Positions 44,943 through 54,883 of a DNA stretch of 64,000 nt are shown here, one piece after another; position 1 is the first letter of the stretch; the number at the start of each line of letters is the position of its first letter. Made by a program: the position numbers and the translations under genes. The DNA lies in assembly GCF_900182705.1 (NCBI RefSeq), contig NZ_FXTP01000015.1:62001-126000 (forward strand). The letters run 5' to 3'. Below the pieces are notes generated by a model. That model worked only from the letters and a program-made list of their open reading frames with translations. It was not told where the DNA came from and did not search any database. Origin of the DNA: Gracilimonas mengyeensis. GTDB lineage: Bacteria > Bacteroidota > Rhodothermia > Balneolales > Balneolaceae.

Positions 44943-47048
44943 ATGAGCCAGCAGTCACAACAGAGCCAGAAAGGGGAACTTGAACGCACATTGGGGTTAG
45001 GGCCGGCAATGGCCATAGGCATTGGGACTATGGTAGGAGCAGGTATTTTCGTATTTCCAGGCATTGCCGGTGGAGATGCAGGGCCCGCTGCCATGATATC
45101 CTTTCTGCTCGCCGGCACCATAGCCATGTTGGTTGCTTTATGTACTACAGAGTTGGCAACAGCGATGCCTCAAAGCGGGGGCGGTTACTATTTTGCTTCT
45201 CGTACTTTCGGGCCATTTGCGGGTACTCTTATTGGTATCGGGCAATGTGTGGGCTTAGTATTTGCCAGTTCTTTTTATTTGATGGGATTTGGTGAATATG
45301 CCGGAGATTTGATGAACCGCCTGGGATTCTCGCTGGGAGACCCGGTAGTCCTCATTGCATTAGGCACTGCATTATTTCTCACGGTGGTAAACCTGATAGG
45401 TACGGAAGGGGCCGGTAAGTTACAGAACGGGGTGGTAATTGTGTTGACGGGTATTTTAACTGTTTTATTTGGGTATGGGGCCCTGGAAGCGTTGGGTGTT
45501 ATCGGTTCTGCAAATATGCCCGAGCCATTTGCGCCAAAAGGATATTTCCCGATTCTGACGACCACTGCACTCATTTTTACCTCTTATTTGGGATTTGTGC
45601 AAATAGCCACGGTAGCCGGTGAGATCAAAGAGCCTCAAAAGAACCTTCCCAAAGCGCTTATTGGGAGTGTTGCCATCGTTACAATCCTCTACATCTTAAC
45701 TTTGTTTGTGAGCACCAGTTTGTTTGACGCAGAGAAATTATCATCGTTTGGAGAGACCGCCACGGTAGAAGTGGCTCAAGCCATCATTGGCAATGTGGGA
45801 GGTATTGTAGTGATGGGAGCCGGCTTGCTGGCTACCTTGTCTTCCGCCAATGCTTCCATTCTGAGTTCTTCGCGTGCTATCTATGCTCTCAGTGCCGACA
45901 GTTTGGTTCCTTCCGGTATCAGTAAAGTTAATGCAAGCTTCGGTACTCCGCATCGCGCTCTTTTCATCGTGGGACTTTCTATTGCAACGCTTACTTTATT
46001 TGGGCATATCGAGGTTTTAGCGGAGGTGGCTTCTCTGTTGCATTTAGTATTATATGGCACTATTTGCCTGGCTTTGATATCCCTGCGCAAGAAAAATCCT
46101 GTCTGGTATGCGCCAACATTTCGCATAAGTGGGGCGCCACTTTTACCTTTCATGTGTGCTTTGTCCTGTTTTGGGTTGATAGCATTTATGCAACCTATCT
46201 CTATCATCATTGGGGCTGCAGTGCTGGCTGTTTCAGCGCTTTGGTATCTTTTGTATGCCCGGGGCTCTTCACTGGAACGCCCAAAACCGCCTCATATTCA
46301 GCCGGAACTTCGTAAACCCAAAATCCTGATTCCGGTTGAGCTGCCTGATCCTTCTTCCATTCCCGAAGCTCTGCTGAAACCTTTCAAAGATCTGGAGATA
46401 ATCTTGTTGGGTTATAAAAAAGTAACCGAACAAACCAGTCCCGAGCAATCCCGTGAAGAACTGGACGAAGAAGTGAAGGAAGATCTGAAAACCATAGAGG
46501 AAGGCATTCGCAAAAGAGGGTATCAGATTGTAGAGAAAACGGTATTCACTCCGGATTTGGCGCAAAGCATTGACCGTTATATAGCTGAAAAAAGTTGTAA
46601 TGCCGTGCTGACCGTGAAACCCATTCAGGAAATAAAGCGTTTGTTGGTACCTCTGTATTCACAAGATCAATTAAATAAACGGCTATCAACAATTTTATAC
46701 GATCTGTCCAGGACCAGTAAATTGCCGGTAACACTTATAAACATGTCAAGCCAGGAGATAGAATCTGAAGAAATAGACTCGGAAAAAGATCTCCAGGAAA
46801 TGGCAAAACAGCTATTGAAAGAAGCAGGACTTAAAGACGATCAAATTTATTCCAAAAGCGTGCAGGTGACCGATGTGGCGGAGGCTGTTGAACAGATATC
46901 CGCGGAAGATGACTTGGTAGTGCTGGGCGAATCCAGTTCTTCTGATCGGAAAAGCTTTTTCGATACACTGCATAACAAAATATCAGCTGCCGTATCTTGC
47001 CCGGTATTAGCCATAGTGAAGCCAGAATCATCAAATGAACAGGATTAA
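44943..47048 (+). CDS. APC-family amino acid permease fused to universal-stress-protein domains
   Basis: 701 residues. The first ~440 residues hold about twelve membrane helices of the amino acid-polyamine-organocation superfamily. Helix 1 is GLGPAMAIGIGTMVGAGIFV with the unwound GTMVGAGIF motif, followed by ELATAMPQSGGGYYFASRTF. A cytoplasmic tail (~455-701) has universal-stress-like segments: KILIPVELPDPSSIPEALLK, IKRLLVPLYSQDQLNKRLS, and AISCPVLAIVK-type endings (AAVSCPVLAIVKPESSN). Permeases with Usp tails are known, and the tail probably senses nucleotide or stress state. Substrate uncertain. A TonB receptor follows after 18 bases. Confidence 0.88.
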   Translation: MSQQSQQSQKGELERTLGLGPAMAIGIGTMVGAGIFVFPGIAGGDAGPAAMISFLLAGTIAMLVALCTTELATAMPQSGGGYYFASRTFGPFAGTLIGIGQCVGLVFASSFYLMGFGEYAGDLMNRLGFSLGDPVVLIALGTALFLTVVNLIGTEGAGKLQNGVVIVLTGILTVLFGYGALEALGVIGSANMPEPFAPKGYFPILTTTALIFTSYLGFVQIATVAGEIKEPQKNLPKALIGSVAIVTILYILTLFVSTSLFDAEKLSSFGETATVEVAQAIIGNVGGIVVMGAGLLATLSSANASILSSSRAIYALSADSLVPSGISKVNASFGTPHRALFIVGLSIATLTLFGHIEVLAEVASLLHLVLYGTICLALISLRKKNPVWYAPTFRISGAPLLPFMCALSCFGLIAFMQPISIIIGAAVLAVSALWYLLYARGSSLERPKPPHIQPELRKPKILIPVELPDPSSIPEALLKPFKDLEIILLGYKKVTEQTSPEQSREELDEEVKEDLKTIEEGIRKRGYQIVEKTVFTPDLAQSIDRYIAEKSCNAVLTVKPIQEIKRLLVPLYSQDQLNKRLSTILYDLSRTSKLPVTLINMSSQEIESEEIDSEKDLQEMAKQLLKEAGLKDDQIYSKSVQVTDVAEAVEQISAEDDLVVLGESSSSDRKSFFDTLHNKISAAVSCPVLAIVKPESSNEQD

Positions 47049-47066
47049 TTTTAGAATAGACATTAC

Positions 47067-49172
47067 ATGAGTTTTAATAATGCGTTGCGCACTTTTTTAA
47101 CCATCATAATCGTAGCTTTTTTTGCAAATGGCGTCCAGGCTCAAAACGAGGCAGAGTTGGATACCCTTCAGGGAGATTTAGGGGAGATTTTAGTAACCGG
47201 CTATGAAGGCAACCGCAGCCTGATGGAGACGCCCGGCGCCATCACCAATATTGAGCCGGAGCGGGTAAGCGGTTTTGATGAAAGTTCATTGGTGTATGGC
47301 TTAAATACCGTGCCGGGGGTGCGAATCGAACGCCGGGCCGTGGGGAGTTATCGTGTAGCCATTCGCGGAAGTTCGTTGCGTGCTCCGTATGGAGTTAGAA
47401 ATGTCAAAATCTATTGGAATGGGATCCCCTTTACCGAACCCTCGGGGAGTACGCCTTTGAACCTGCTGGATGTTATCAATATGCAGGAAGTAGAAGTGAT
47501 TAAAGGTCCGGCCGGCAGTATTTACGGAGCCGGTACCGGCGGGGCTATTTTGATGGAAAGCCGCCAGTCCTCAGCGAATGAAGTCGGGGCCGGAACCGTG
47601 GTAGGTTCCTACGGCCTGCAGCGCTATACAGCCTATGCACAGCAGCAATATGAAAATGGAAGCCTCCGGTTTAACTACTCCAACCAGCACACCAACGGTT
47701 ATCGCCAGCAGAATTTTCTCTATCGCGAAACAGCTGAGCTTTCCGGTCAGTTTCAGCTGAACGACCGGCAGATCATCAAAACCAGTTTTCTGTATTCCGA
47801 TATATTTTACGGGATTCCGGGACCGCTGACTGCAGAGCAGGTGGAACAAAATCCAAGGCAGGCGCGGCAGGGCAATCCTTTTGCGCTGGGCAGTGTGGAA
47901 GCAAATGCCAGCATCAACCAGGAAATGTTCCTGGCCGGTTTAACGCATGATGTACAGATAACCGAGGGCATCTCCAACCTCACTACGGTTTATGGCAATT
48001 TCAGCACTTTCGATCATCCCTTTAACCTGGATTACAAAAAAGACAGCCGCAAGACCGGAGGCGGACGTACCCGTTTTTATTTTGATACGGATATCGGAGA
48101 GGTTCGAACCCGGTTTACCCTCGGCGGTGAATATCAGGCGGCAGCAAATGCAGCGCGTAATTTTGAGAATGATACGACCCAGGTGGGCGCTTTAAATTTT
48201 GATGATGAAATCAGGATTCAATCGTCGCTGCTGTTTTTTAATACGGAAGTAGATCTGCCCTATAATTTTTACCTGACTGCGGGGCTCAGTTACAACCGCC
48301 TGGAATACCGGCTCGACCGGCTGGTTACCAATCTTGAAGGGGACACGGCAGGCGTAGCGCAAAAAAGTTTTGAGCCGGAAATTATACCTCGCGTTGGCTT
48401 GGTCAAAAAGTTCTCCCCAGAGCTTTCGCTGCATGGAAGTGTGAGCTACGGATTTTCTCCCCCCACTATCGAAGAATTCCGAACCAATGAAGGCAGTATT
48501 GCCCTGAACCTGGAAGCCGAACAGGGTACTAATTATGAAATTGGTGCCCGTGGCGGATTCCAGAATCTGAGACTTAGCTACGATGTAACGGCGTTTTACT
48601 TTAAGCTGGATGAAACCATTGTGCAACAGGAGCCCGAAGATCCAACGAGGGATACCTATGTATTTCGCAACACCGGTGCTACCGACCAATACGGGCTGGA
48701 GGCGGCTACAAGCTGGCGGATCATTCAAAATCCGGTGGGCTTTTTACAGCAACTGGATTGGGATTTATCCTACACCTACCATGATTTTGAATTCAAAAAC
48801 TATGTGAAAGAAGGTCAGGATTTTTCCGGAAATGAATTAACGGGAGTGGCACCGCATATTTTTGTAACTAACCTGCGCGGAGAGACAAGTCCGGGCATTT
48901 ATACGACGGCCAATTACACCTTCACCGATAAAATTCCTTTAAATGATGCCAACACGGTGTATTCGGATGCCTATCACCTGCTGCAAACCAAAATCGGGTA
49001 CCAAAGAACCATAGCCGAAAATTTTGTGGTGGATCTGTTTGTGGGAATTGATAATGTGCTAAATGTAGATTACAGCCTTGGCAATGACTTGAACGCCTTT
49101 GGGGAACGCTATTATCAACCCGCACCGCCAAGAAACTGGTTTGGCGGAGTGAAAATGAATTATGTTTTTTAG
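47067..49172 (+). CDS. TonB-dependent outer-membrane receptor
   Basis: 701 residues. The signal peptide ends GVQAQ; a TonB-box-like segment and GEILVTGYEGNRSLMETPGA lead into a plug domain (VYGLNTVPGVRIERRAVGSY, VAIRGSSLRAPYGVRNVKIY, VEVIKGPAGSIYGAGTGGAI). The ~550-residue barrel follows, with alternating aromatic strands, and ends in the aromatic C-terminal KMNYVF. No carboxypeptidase-like N-terminal extension, so it is not SusC-like; the layout is closer to FecA-type siderophore or metal receptors. It follows the permease by 18 bases, but functional linkage is unproven. Confidence 0.92.
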   Translation: MSFNNALRTFLTIIIVAFFANGVQAQNEAELDTLQGDLGEILVTGYEGNRSLMETPGAITNIEPERVSGFDESSLVYGLNTVPGVRIERRAVGSYRVAIRGSSLRAPYGVRNVKIYWNGIPFTEPSGSTPLNLLDVINMQEVEVIKGPAGSIYGAGTGGAILMESRQSSANEVGAGTVVGSYGLQRYTAYAQQQYENGSLRFNYSNQHTNGYRQQNFLYRETAELSGQFQLNDRQIIKTSFLYSDIFYGIPGPLTAEQVEQNPRQARQGNPFALGSVEANASINQEMFLAGLTHDVQITEGISNLTTVYGNFSTFDHPFNLDYKKDSRKTGGGRTRFYFDTDIGEVRTRFTLGGEYQAAANAARNFENDTTQVGALNFDDEIRIQSSLLFFNTEVDLPYNFYLTAGLSYNRLEYRLDRLVTNLEGDTAGVAQKSFEPEIIPRVGLVKKFSPELSLHGSVSYGFSPPTIEEFRTNEGSIALNLEAEQGTNYEIGARGGFQNLRLSYDVTAFYFKLDETIVQQEPEDPTRDTYVFRNTGATDQYGLEAATSWRIIQNPVGFLQQLDWDLSYTYHDFEFKNYVKEGQDFSGNELTGVAPHIFVTNLRGETSPGIYTTANYTFTDKIPLNDANTVYSDAYHLLQTKIGYQRTIAENFVVDLFVGIDNVLNVDYSLGNDLNAFGERYYQPAPPRNWFGGVKMNYVF

Positions 49173-49360
49173 TTTTAGGGAGCACTTGAAAGACCGATCG
49201 AATTGCTGAATCAGGGGAGTTGACGACTAAAAACGGGGCCAGATCACCCCAAAAAATGAAGAAGCCGACACATTCATTAGGCGATTCGTTTACATTATGT
49301 GTATTTTCAGCGCCTCATTAATCAAAAAGCAAGTTTTCACTCTACGATTCATCGATAAGA

Positions 49361-51145
49361 ATGACCCTTAAAAGAACACATACGTGCGGAGAATTAACCG
49401 CAGAACAGATTGGCAGAGAAGTAATTTTAAACGGATGGGTTGGTCCCCGGCGCGATCTCGGCGGCGTAATTTTTATTGACCTGCGCGACCGCTATGGCGT
49501 AACACAGGTTGTTTTTACCGAAGAGGATGAAGCGCTGCATGAGAAAGCTGAGCATCTGCGTGCTGAGTATGTGATTGGCATCAAAGGCAAGGTGATTGCC
49601 CGCGGGGAAGAAAATATCAACTCGAACCTGCCTACCGGCGAGATTGAGATCGAAGCTACCGATCTGGTAATTTACTCTGAGGCTGAAACCCCTCCTTTTG
49701 AAATTAAAGACGGTATCACTACTAATGACGAGGTGCGCCTGAAGTATCGCTACCTGGATCTGCGTCGCCCTGAAGTGCAGGAAAAGTTGATGCTGCGTTC
49801 CAAGTTCTATCAATCGGTGCGCGAATTTTATCACAACCTGGAATTTGCCGAAGTGGAAACACCGGTGTTGATGAAAAGTACCCCGGAAGGCGCCCGTGAT
49901 TATCTAGTGCCAAGCCGTGTGAATCCCGGCAAGTTTTTTGCGCTGCCACAGAGCCCACAAACTTACAAGCAGCTGTTGATGGTTTCTGGTTACGATCGTT
50001 ATTTCCAGATTGTAAAGTGTTTCCGCGATGAAGATTTGCGGGCCGACCGTCAGCCTGAATTCACCCAGATTGATGTGGAGATGAGCTTTGTGGACGAAGA
50101 AGATATTTACGCTACCCACGAAGGGCTGATGAAAAAGGTATTCAAAGATACCATTGGCTATGAGGTGGAAACGCCGTTCCCACGCATGACCTACGAAGAA
50201 GCCATGAACACCTATGGTTCCGATAAGCCGGATACCCGTTTTGGCCTGGAATTCAAGGATTTCTCCGAGATTGTTAAAGATGCTGAGTTTAAAGTGTTCT
50301 CAGGTACGGTAAAAGATGGTGGTGCCGTAGTAGGTATTACCGTTCCCGGACAGGGAGATATGGGGCGTGGAGCAATCGACCGATTGACCGACCGCGTGAA
50401 GAAAGAAACCGGTGCCGGTGGTTTGATTTACATTAAGATGCAGGATGATGGCCCGCTTTGTAGTGTAGCCAAGTTTCTGACTGATGAGATTGTTGAGCAA
50501 ATGGTGGAGAAGTCAGAGGCAGAGCAGGGAGACTTGGTACTGATTCTGGCCGGACCTAAGCCTGATGTACTGAAACAGCTGGGACAGCTGCGCCTGATGA
50601 TGGGTAAAGATTTTGATTTGATCGACGAATCGAAGTACAACTTCCTATGGGTTACGGAATTTCCGCTGTTGGAGTGGGATAAAGAAACCCGCCGCTATCA
50701 TGCCATGCACCATCCCTTTACTTCTCCCCGTGAAGAAGACATGGAACTGCTGGACTCCGATCCCGCAAAAGCCAAAGCCCGCGCCTACGACCTGGTGCTG
50801 AATGGCAATGAGCTGGGTGGCGGATCTATCCGTATTCACAATAGTGATGTACAAAGCAAAGTATTTGAACTGTTGGGTATTGGCGAAAAAGAAGCGGAAG
50901 AGAAGTTTGGCTTCCTGCTGGATGCCTTTAAATTCGGTGCACCTCCACATGGTGGTATTGCCTTTGGAGTTGACCGTGCCGTGATGTTGTTGACGGGTGC
51001 CAAGAGTTTGCGTGATGTGATTGCCTTCCCTAAAAACCAGAAGGCGCAAAGTCCTATGGATGAAGCACCCGCTTCCGTGGACGAAGAACAGCTGGAAGAG
51101 CTGCATATTGATATCAGAAAAAGCATTAAAGACCAACTATCGTGA
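49361..51145 (+). CDS. aspS: Aspartyl-tRNA synthetase
   Basis: 594 residues, full bacterial class-II AspRS. The N-terminal OB-fold has RTHTCGELTAEQIGREVILN and WVGPRRDLGGVIFIDLRDR. Motif 2 is in YFQIVKCFRDEDLRADRQPE, then the bacterial GAD insert, and motif 3 is GGIAFGVDRAVMLLTGAKS near the end. Whether the enzyme is discriminating or nondiscriminating cannot be told. The DUF429 gene starts inside its stop codon (GTGA overlap). Confidence 0.97.
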   Translation: MTLKRTHTCGELTAEQIGREVILNGWVGPRRDLGGVIFIDLRDRYGVTQVVFTEEDEALHEKAEHLRAEYVIGIKGKVIARGEENINSNLPTGEIEIEATDLVIYSEAETPPFEIKDGITTNDEVRLKYRYLDLRRPEVQEKLMLRSKFYQSVREFYHNLEFAEVETPVLMKSTPEGARDYLVPSRVNPGKFFALPQSPQTYKQLLMVSGYDRYFQIVKCFRDEDLRADRQPEFTQIDVEMSFVDEEDIYATHEGLMKKVFKDTIGYEVETPFPRMTYEEAMNTYGSDKPDTRFGLEFKDFSEIVKDAEFKVFSGTVKDGGAVVGITVPGQGDMGRGAIDRLTDRVKKETGAGGLIYIKMQDDGPLCSVAKFLTDEIVEQMVEKSEAEQGDLVLILAGPKPDVLKQLGQLRLMMGKDFDLIDESKYNFLWVTEFPLLEWDKETRRYHAMHHPFTSPREEDMELLDSDPAKAKARAYDLVLNGNELGGGSIRIHNSDVQSKVFELLGIGEKEAEEKFGFLLDAFKFGAPPHGGIAFGVDRAVMLLTGAKSLRDVIAFPKNQKAQSPMDEAPASVDEEQLEELHIDIRKSIKDQLS

Positions 51146-51849
51146 AAACAGCCGGATTAGACGGATGCCAGGCCGGGTGGGTTCTCATCTCTTTTGATGA
51201 AGGGGATGAGGTCTACAAAATCCTGCGCGACCGTGACGCCCTGAAAGAGGCCTTTGAAGAGTACGACCGCATATTTATCGATATGCCCATTGGCCTGGAA
51301 GATGAGGAATACACGCGTACCTGTGATGAACAGCTGCGTAAGAAATTGGGCGGAGAGTATGCCTCAAGTGTATTCAGTCCTCCAATTCGTCCGGCCCTGA
51401 CGGCGCCTACTTACGTGGAAGCCACAATGATCAGTCAGGAGTACACCGATAAGAAAATTACCCTGCAGGCCTGGAACATCACTCCAAAAATACAGATGGT
51501 AGATGAGCTGCTTAGGGCAGACGACAGCCTGAAAGAAAAAGTACTGGAAAGCCATCCCGAGTTTTTATTTCAGGATTTGAATGGTGGAATGATCTATCAA
51601 AAGAAAAACCTGAAAAAAGGCATTAAACACCGCGTTGAATTGCTTGAGGCTCAGGAACCTATTGTGGATGATTTTTTCCGGGATATCAAAGAAGAGTTCC
51701 GCCGCAATGAAGTAGAAGAGGATGATATTGTAGACGCAATGGTGTTAGCGCTGTACGCTAAACGCTCCGTAGAACAAGGTCTTAAAACGCTCCCCGAAGA
51801 AGTCGAGTACGATTCCGAAGGCCTCCCCAAAGCGATACACTACGTTTGA
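51142..51849 (+). CDS. DUF429 protein (predicted RNase H-fold nuclease)
   Basis: 235 residues, starting with GTG and overlapping aspS by four bases. DUF429 (PF04250) features: AGLDGCQAGWVLISF at the N-terminus, IFIDMPIGLEDEEYTRTCDE, SVFSPPIRPALTAPTYVEA, VLESHPEFLFQDLNGG, and a C-terminal acidic helix DDIVDAMVLALYA. The acidic residues fit an RNase H-like metal site. The function is unknown. It is likely co-translated with aspS, which may only reflect operon packing. Confidence 0.82.
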   Translation: MKTAGLDGCQAGWVLISFDEGDEVYKILRDRDALKEAFEEYDRIFIDMPIGLEDEEYTRTCDEQLRKKLGGEYASSVFSPPIRPALTAPTYVEATMISQEYTDKKITLQAWNITPKIQMVDELLRADDSLKEKVLESHPEFLFQDLNGGMIYQKKNLKKGIKHRVELLEAQEPIVDDFFRDIKEEFRRNEVEEDDIVDAMVLALYAKRSVEQGLKTLPEEVEYDSEGLPKAIHYV

Positions 51850-51853
51850 ATAA

Positions 51854-51926
51854 CGAATATTGAACATTGAATATCGAATCGTGATTTCTTTCACTTCGAC
51901 ATTCAATGTTCTGAAATCAATATTCG
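51854..51926. terminator. Inverted repeat between convergent genes, possible bidirectional terminator
   Basis: AACATTGAAT (51863-51872) pairs perfectly with ATTCAATGTT (51901-51910), and outside it CGAATATTGA (51854-51863) pairs with TCAATATTCG (51917-51926), a six-base insertion on one arm. The long hairpin separates convergent DUF429 and sthA genes. It lacks a clear T-tract. Confidence 0.5.
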
Positions 51927-51933
51927 ATATTCC

Positions 51934-53391
51934 CTAGCTTTTCTTGAGGATTTTCTTGTACTTAACGCCGGCTTTGTATACTCGGTTCATGCCATTAAAA
52001 GCAGCGATTCGATATGCCTCGCTGTAGGTGGGATAGTTGAGCACATGGTTGATGAAATAGCGGATATCCCCGCCAAAAGCCATCACTGACTGGCCAAGGT
52101 GAATGAGGTCGCTGGCACGCTCTCCGATAATGTGGATACCCAACAGTTTCAGGGTATCGGTCTCAAAAACCAGTTTCAGTAATCCATCTTCCTGCTTGCT
52201 GATGTCGCCCTGCGTGATGTTTTGGTAGTAGGCACGTCCTACGGTGACATCCAGGTTTCGTTCGCGGGCTTCTTGTTCCGTTAAGCCGATATCGGCAATT
52301 TCCGGAATAGAGTAAATGGCGAAAGGGATGTCGGTGGTTACATTATCTGCCTCAATACCAAACATGTGACAGGAAGCTATGCGGCCTTCCGAGAAAGAAG
52401 AAGAAGCCATGGCTGGATAGCCGATTACATCTCCGCCGGCGTAAAGATGCGAGACAGAGGTTTTGAAATCTTCATCAACTTTGACATAACCTTCCTTGTC
52501 TGTGTTAACGCCTACATTTTTCAGACCAAGGTTTTCCGTATTAGGTTGTTTCCCTCCTAAGTATAAAACGTGCTCGGTTTCGATTACATGGGCGCGTCCG
52601 TTTTCTTTATCGTTGCGCAATTGGTATTTAACTTCGGTAGTGTTCCGCAGGGTGTTTTGTTTGATCTCAATTTTCTCAGCATTTGAAAACACTTCAATTT
52701 TCTGTTTCTCAAGAACTGTTTTTAATTGATCGGTGATCTCATGATCCAGAAAAGGGAGAAAAGAATCATATTCGTTGAGAATGGAAACACGGCTGCCAAG
52801 GTTAGAGAAGGTAGTGGCGTATTCAAGAGCTCGGACTCCGCTGCCAATCACAACCAAACGGCGGGGTATATGACTGAGCGAAAGCACCGAGGTGTAATCC
52901 ATGATCTTGTCATGATCAACTTTAAAGCCTTTGGGTTTTATTGGTTTACTGCCGGTAGATAGCATGACGAATTCAGTGGTAAACTCCTTTGTTTCGCCTT
53001 CACTGGTTTCTACTGCAACCGTGTGGTCATCCTTAATTTTACCAAATCCACGGATGGTATCTATTTCATTTTTGCGGAAATCATTTTCAATCTTGTCGTT
53101 TTTACTCCGCAGGATCTTGTTTTTGTAAAGCAGAAGGTCGGCCATTTGGTGATGCTCGTAAGCTTTTTCTTTGGCCAGGTCCTCAAATTGATTTTGAAAG
53201 CGTTGGATGATGCGGGCCGTTTCACGGAGGGCTTTGCTGGGGATCGTTCCGGAGTTAATCCATGTGCCGCCAAAGGTATCCTCACTGGCTTCAACCACCA
53301 ATACCTTTTTGTCGAATTTTGAACTTTGCATGGCACACGAAAAACCAGCGGGGCCGCTTCCGATAATTATAACGTCGTAATCGTATTTCAT
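51934..53391 (-). CDS. sthA: Si-specific NAD(P) transhydrogenase, soluble
   Basis: 485 residues of the flavoprotein disulfide-reductase superfamily. The FAD motif is VIIIGSGPAGFSCAMQ. Where reductases have GGTCxNxGCIPSK this reads FGGTWINSGTIPSKALRE, with no redox cysteines; the GTIPSKALR form is that of soluble transhydrogenase SthA (E. coli WGTIPSKALR). The NAD-binding part reads VVIGSGVRALEYA, and HLYAGGDVIGYPAMASSSFS is the second FAD signature. The C-terminal dimer domain is intact. It exchanges reducing equivalents between NADPH and NAD. Single gene, divergent from sodA. Confidence 0.92.
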   Translation of the reverse strand: MKYDYDVIIIGSGPAGFSCAMQSSKFDKKVLVVEASEDTFGGTWINSGTIPSKALRETARIIQRFQNQFEDLAKEKAYEHHQMADLLLYKNKILRSKNDKIENDFRKNEIDTIRGFGKIKDDHTVAVETSEGETKEFTTEFVMLSTGSKPIKPKGFKVDHDKIMDYTSVLSLSHIPRRLVVIGSGVRALEYATTFSNLGSRVSILNEYDSFLPFLDHEITDQLKTVLEKQKIEVFSNAEKIEIKQNTLRNTTEVKYQLRNDKENGRAHVIETEHVLYLGGKQPNTENLGLKNVGVNTDKEGYVKVDEDFKTSVSHLYAGGDVIGYPAMASSSFSEGRIASCHMFGIEADNVTTDIPFAIYSIPEIADIGLTEQEARERNLDVTVGRAYYQNITQGDISKQEDGLLKLVFETDTLKLLGIHIIGERASDLIHLGQSVMAFGGDIRYFINHVLNYPTYSEAYRIAAFNGMNRVYKAGVKYKKILKKS

Positions 53392-53553
53392 AAATTAAGC
53401 TGAGTGAGAAATATATATTGAATAAATTAATACAGGCTAAAGATACTTCAATTATAACAGTAAATCAGTGCTTCATTTGGTGATAGTGTTAACAAATCCA
53501 AAAGATAGAGGCTATAGATGAGGGGCGGGAACGAATTTTAGTAGCATAATGCT

Positions 53554-53561
53554 TACGTTTG
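53554..53561 (+). promoter_or_regulatory. Candidate -7 box upstream of sodA
   Basis: TACGTTTG, an exact match to TAnnTTTG, 75 bases upstream of the sodA start. A clear -33 element was not found. Confidence 0.3.
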
Positions 53562-53628
53562 AGAACGATAAACTAAAGGCGCCCAAGTTTTAAGCGCCAA
53601 TTAATCTGAAATTAAACTGGAGATAAAA

Positions 53629-54237
53629 ATGGCTTACCAACTTCCCGATCTATCATATGATTACGATGCATTGGAACCACATATCGATGCGCGTACGATG
53701 GAGATTCATCATACCAAACACCATCAGGGTTACACCAATAAAGTAAATGCTGCACTTGAAGGTCATGATTTTGCTGACCTGGAAATTGAAGAAGTGCTTA
53801 GCCGGATTGATGAAGTACCGGAAGATAAGCGTCAAGCTGTTATCAACAGTGGCGGTGGTTATGCTAACCATAACCTGTTCTGGAGTATTCTTTCCCCAAA
53901 TGGCGGAGGAAGTCCGGATGGAGAATTGGCCGAAGCTATCGACGACGAATTTGGAAGCTTCGATAAATTTAAAGAAGAATTTACTGCTGCAGCCGGCGGC
54001 CGTTTTGGTTCCGGATGGGCATGGCTTTCAGTTGACGACAGTGGAAACCTGAAAGTACACTCTACAGCAAACCAAGATAGTCCTTACATGGAAGGCTTAA
54101 CGCCTATCATGGGTATAGATGTGTGGGAACACGCGTACTATCTGAACTATCAAAACCGTCGTCCCGATTACATTTCCGCTTTCTGGAATGTATTGAACTG
54201 GGACCAGGTAGCTGAAAATTATAAAGCAGCTAAGTAA
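53629..54237 (+). CDS. sodA: Superoxide dismutase, Fe/Mn type
   Basis: 202 residues. The ligands are the His in [17 protein letters not shown], the His in NHNLFWSIL, and the Asp and His of [35 protein letters not shown] and the segment MEGLTPIMG follow the family. Fe versus Mn use is not settled by these motifs; the overall profile resembles Mn-type enzymes. No signal peptide, so cytoplasmic. It lies next to sthA (divergent) and a bacilliredoxin, and a hairpin terminator follows. Confidence 0.95.
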   Translation: MAYQLPDLSYDYDALEPHIDARTMEIHHTKHHQGYTNKVNAALEGHDFADLEIEEVLSRIDEVPEDKRQAVINSGGGYANHNLFWSILSPNGGGSPDGELAEAIDDEFGSFDKFKEEFTAAAGGRFGSGWAWLSVDDSGNLKVHSTANQDSPYMEGLTPIMGIDVWEHAYYLNYQNRRPDYISAFWNVLNWDQVAENYKAAK

Positions 54238-54290
54238 TTACAGCCCTATACGTTGAGCAGTTTTAAGCTCAATACAGTTTCATTATTTTG

Positions 54291-54324
54291 TCAAGGCTTC
54301 CCGTTGTGGAAGCCTTGACTTATT
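54291..54324 (+). terminator. Intrinsic terminator after sodA
   Basis: TCAAGGCTTCC-cgttgt-GGAAGCCTTGA, an 11-bp perfect stem, then CTTATTTT. The T-tract is modest. It lies about 54 bases after the sodA stop codon. Confidence 0.75.
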
Positions 54325-54385
54325 TTGGATGAAATTATTTGTATTTTTATTAGTCAATAATTCAAAAAACAAAACGAATACTATT

Positions 54386-54844
54386 ATGCAATTTGGATTT
54401 GGAGTAGGACCCGATACTTCATGGATGAGAGAAGAACTGACGCAATTTGGCGTTGAGGAATTAAAAACCACCGACGATGTGGATCGTGCCATGAAAGAAT
54501 ATAAAGGCACCATGCTGATGGTGATTAACTCGGTATGTGGTTGTGCGGCCGGTAATGCACGTCCCGGTTTAGGCATTGCGCTCGAGCAATCCGATACCAA
54601 GCCGGATCACATGGTAACCGTGTTTGCCGGACAGGATAAAGAAGCCACCGCACATGCCCGTGCATATTTCAGTGAATATCCACCTTCTTCACCGGCTTTT
54701 GCCTATTTTGTAGACGGCGAAATTAAAGCTATGATTCCACGGCACCGCATTGAAGGGCGAACCAAGGATGAAGTAGCATCTGACCTGAAAATGGTTTTTG
54801 AGGCATTTCCTGAAAAAGAAGATGAAAAGGAAACTGCTGAATAA
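54386..54844 (+). CDS. BrxA/BrxB-family bacilliredoxin-like protein
   Basis: 152 residues from the ATG at 54386, preferred because the conserved region starts soon after; the upstream ATG at 54329 adds 19 low-complexity residues. The thioredoxin-like fold has the family motif INSVCGCAAGNARPG (CGC active site), plus TVFAGQDKEATAHARAYF and PSSPAFAYFVDGEIKAMIPR. Bacilliredoxins remove bacillithiol from proteins or serve as YphP-type disulfide isomerases. Downstream of sodA, it fits an oxidative-stress context. A terminator follows. Confidence 0.88.
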   Translation: MQFGFGVGPDTSWMREELTQFGVEELKTTDDVDRAMKEYKGTMLMVINSVCGCAAGNARPGLGIALEQSDTKPDHMVTVFAGQDKEATAHARAYFSEYPPSSPAFAYFVDGEIKAMIPRHRIEGRTKDEVASDLKMVFEAFPEKEDEKETAE

Positions 54845-54883
54845 TCAGTGACCTTCGGGTTGGCTGATTTTGAGATTTTATAG

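Noticed and set aside
51934-53391. Dihydrolipoamide dehydrogenase or mercuric reductase
   Set aside because: The redox-active CxxxxC site is missing and the GTIPSKALR form fits soluble transhydrogenase SthA.
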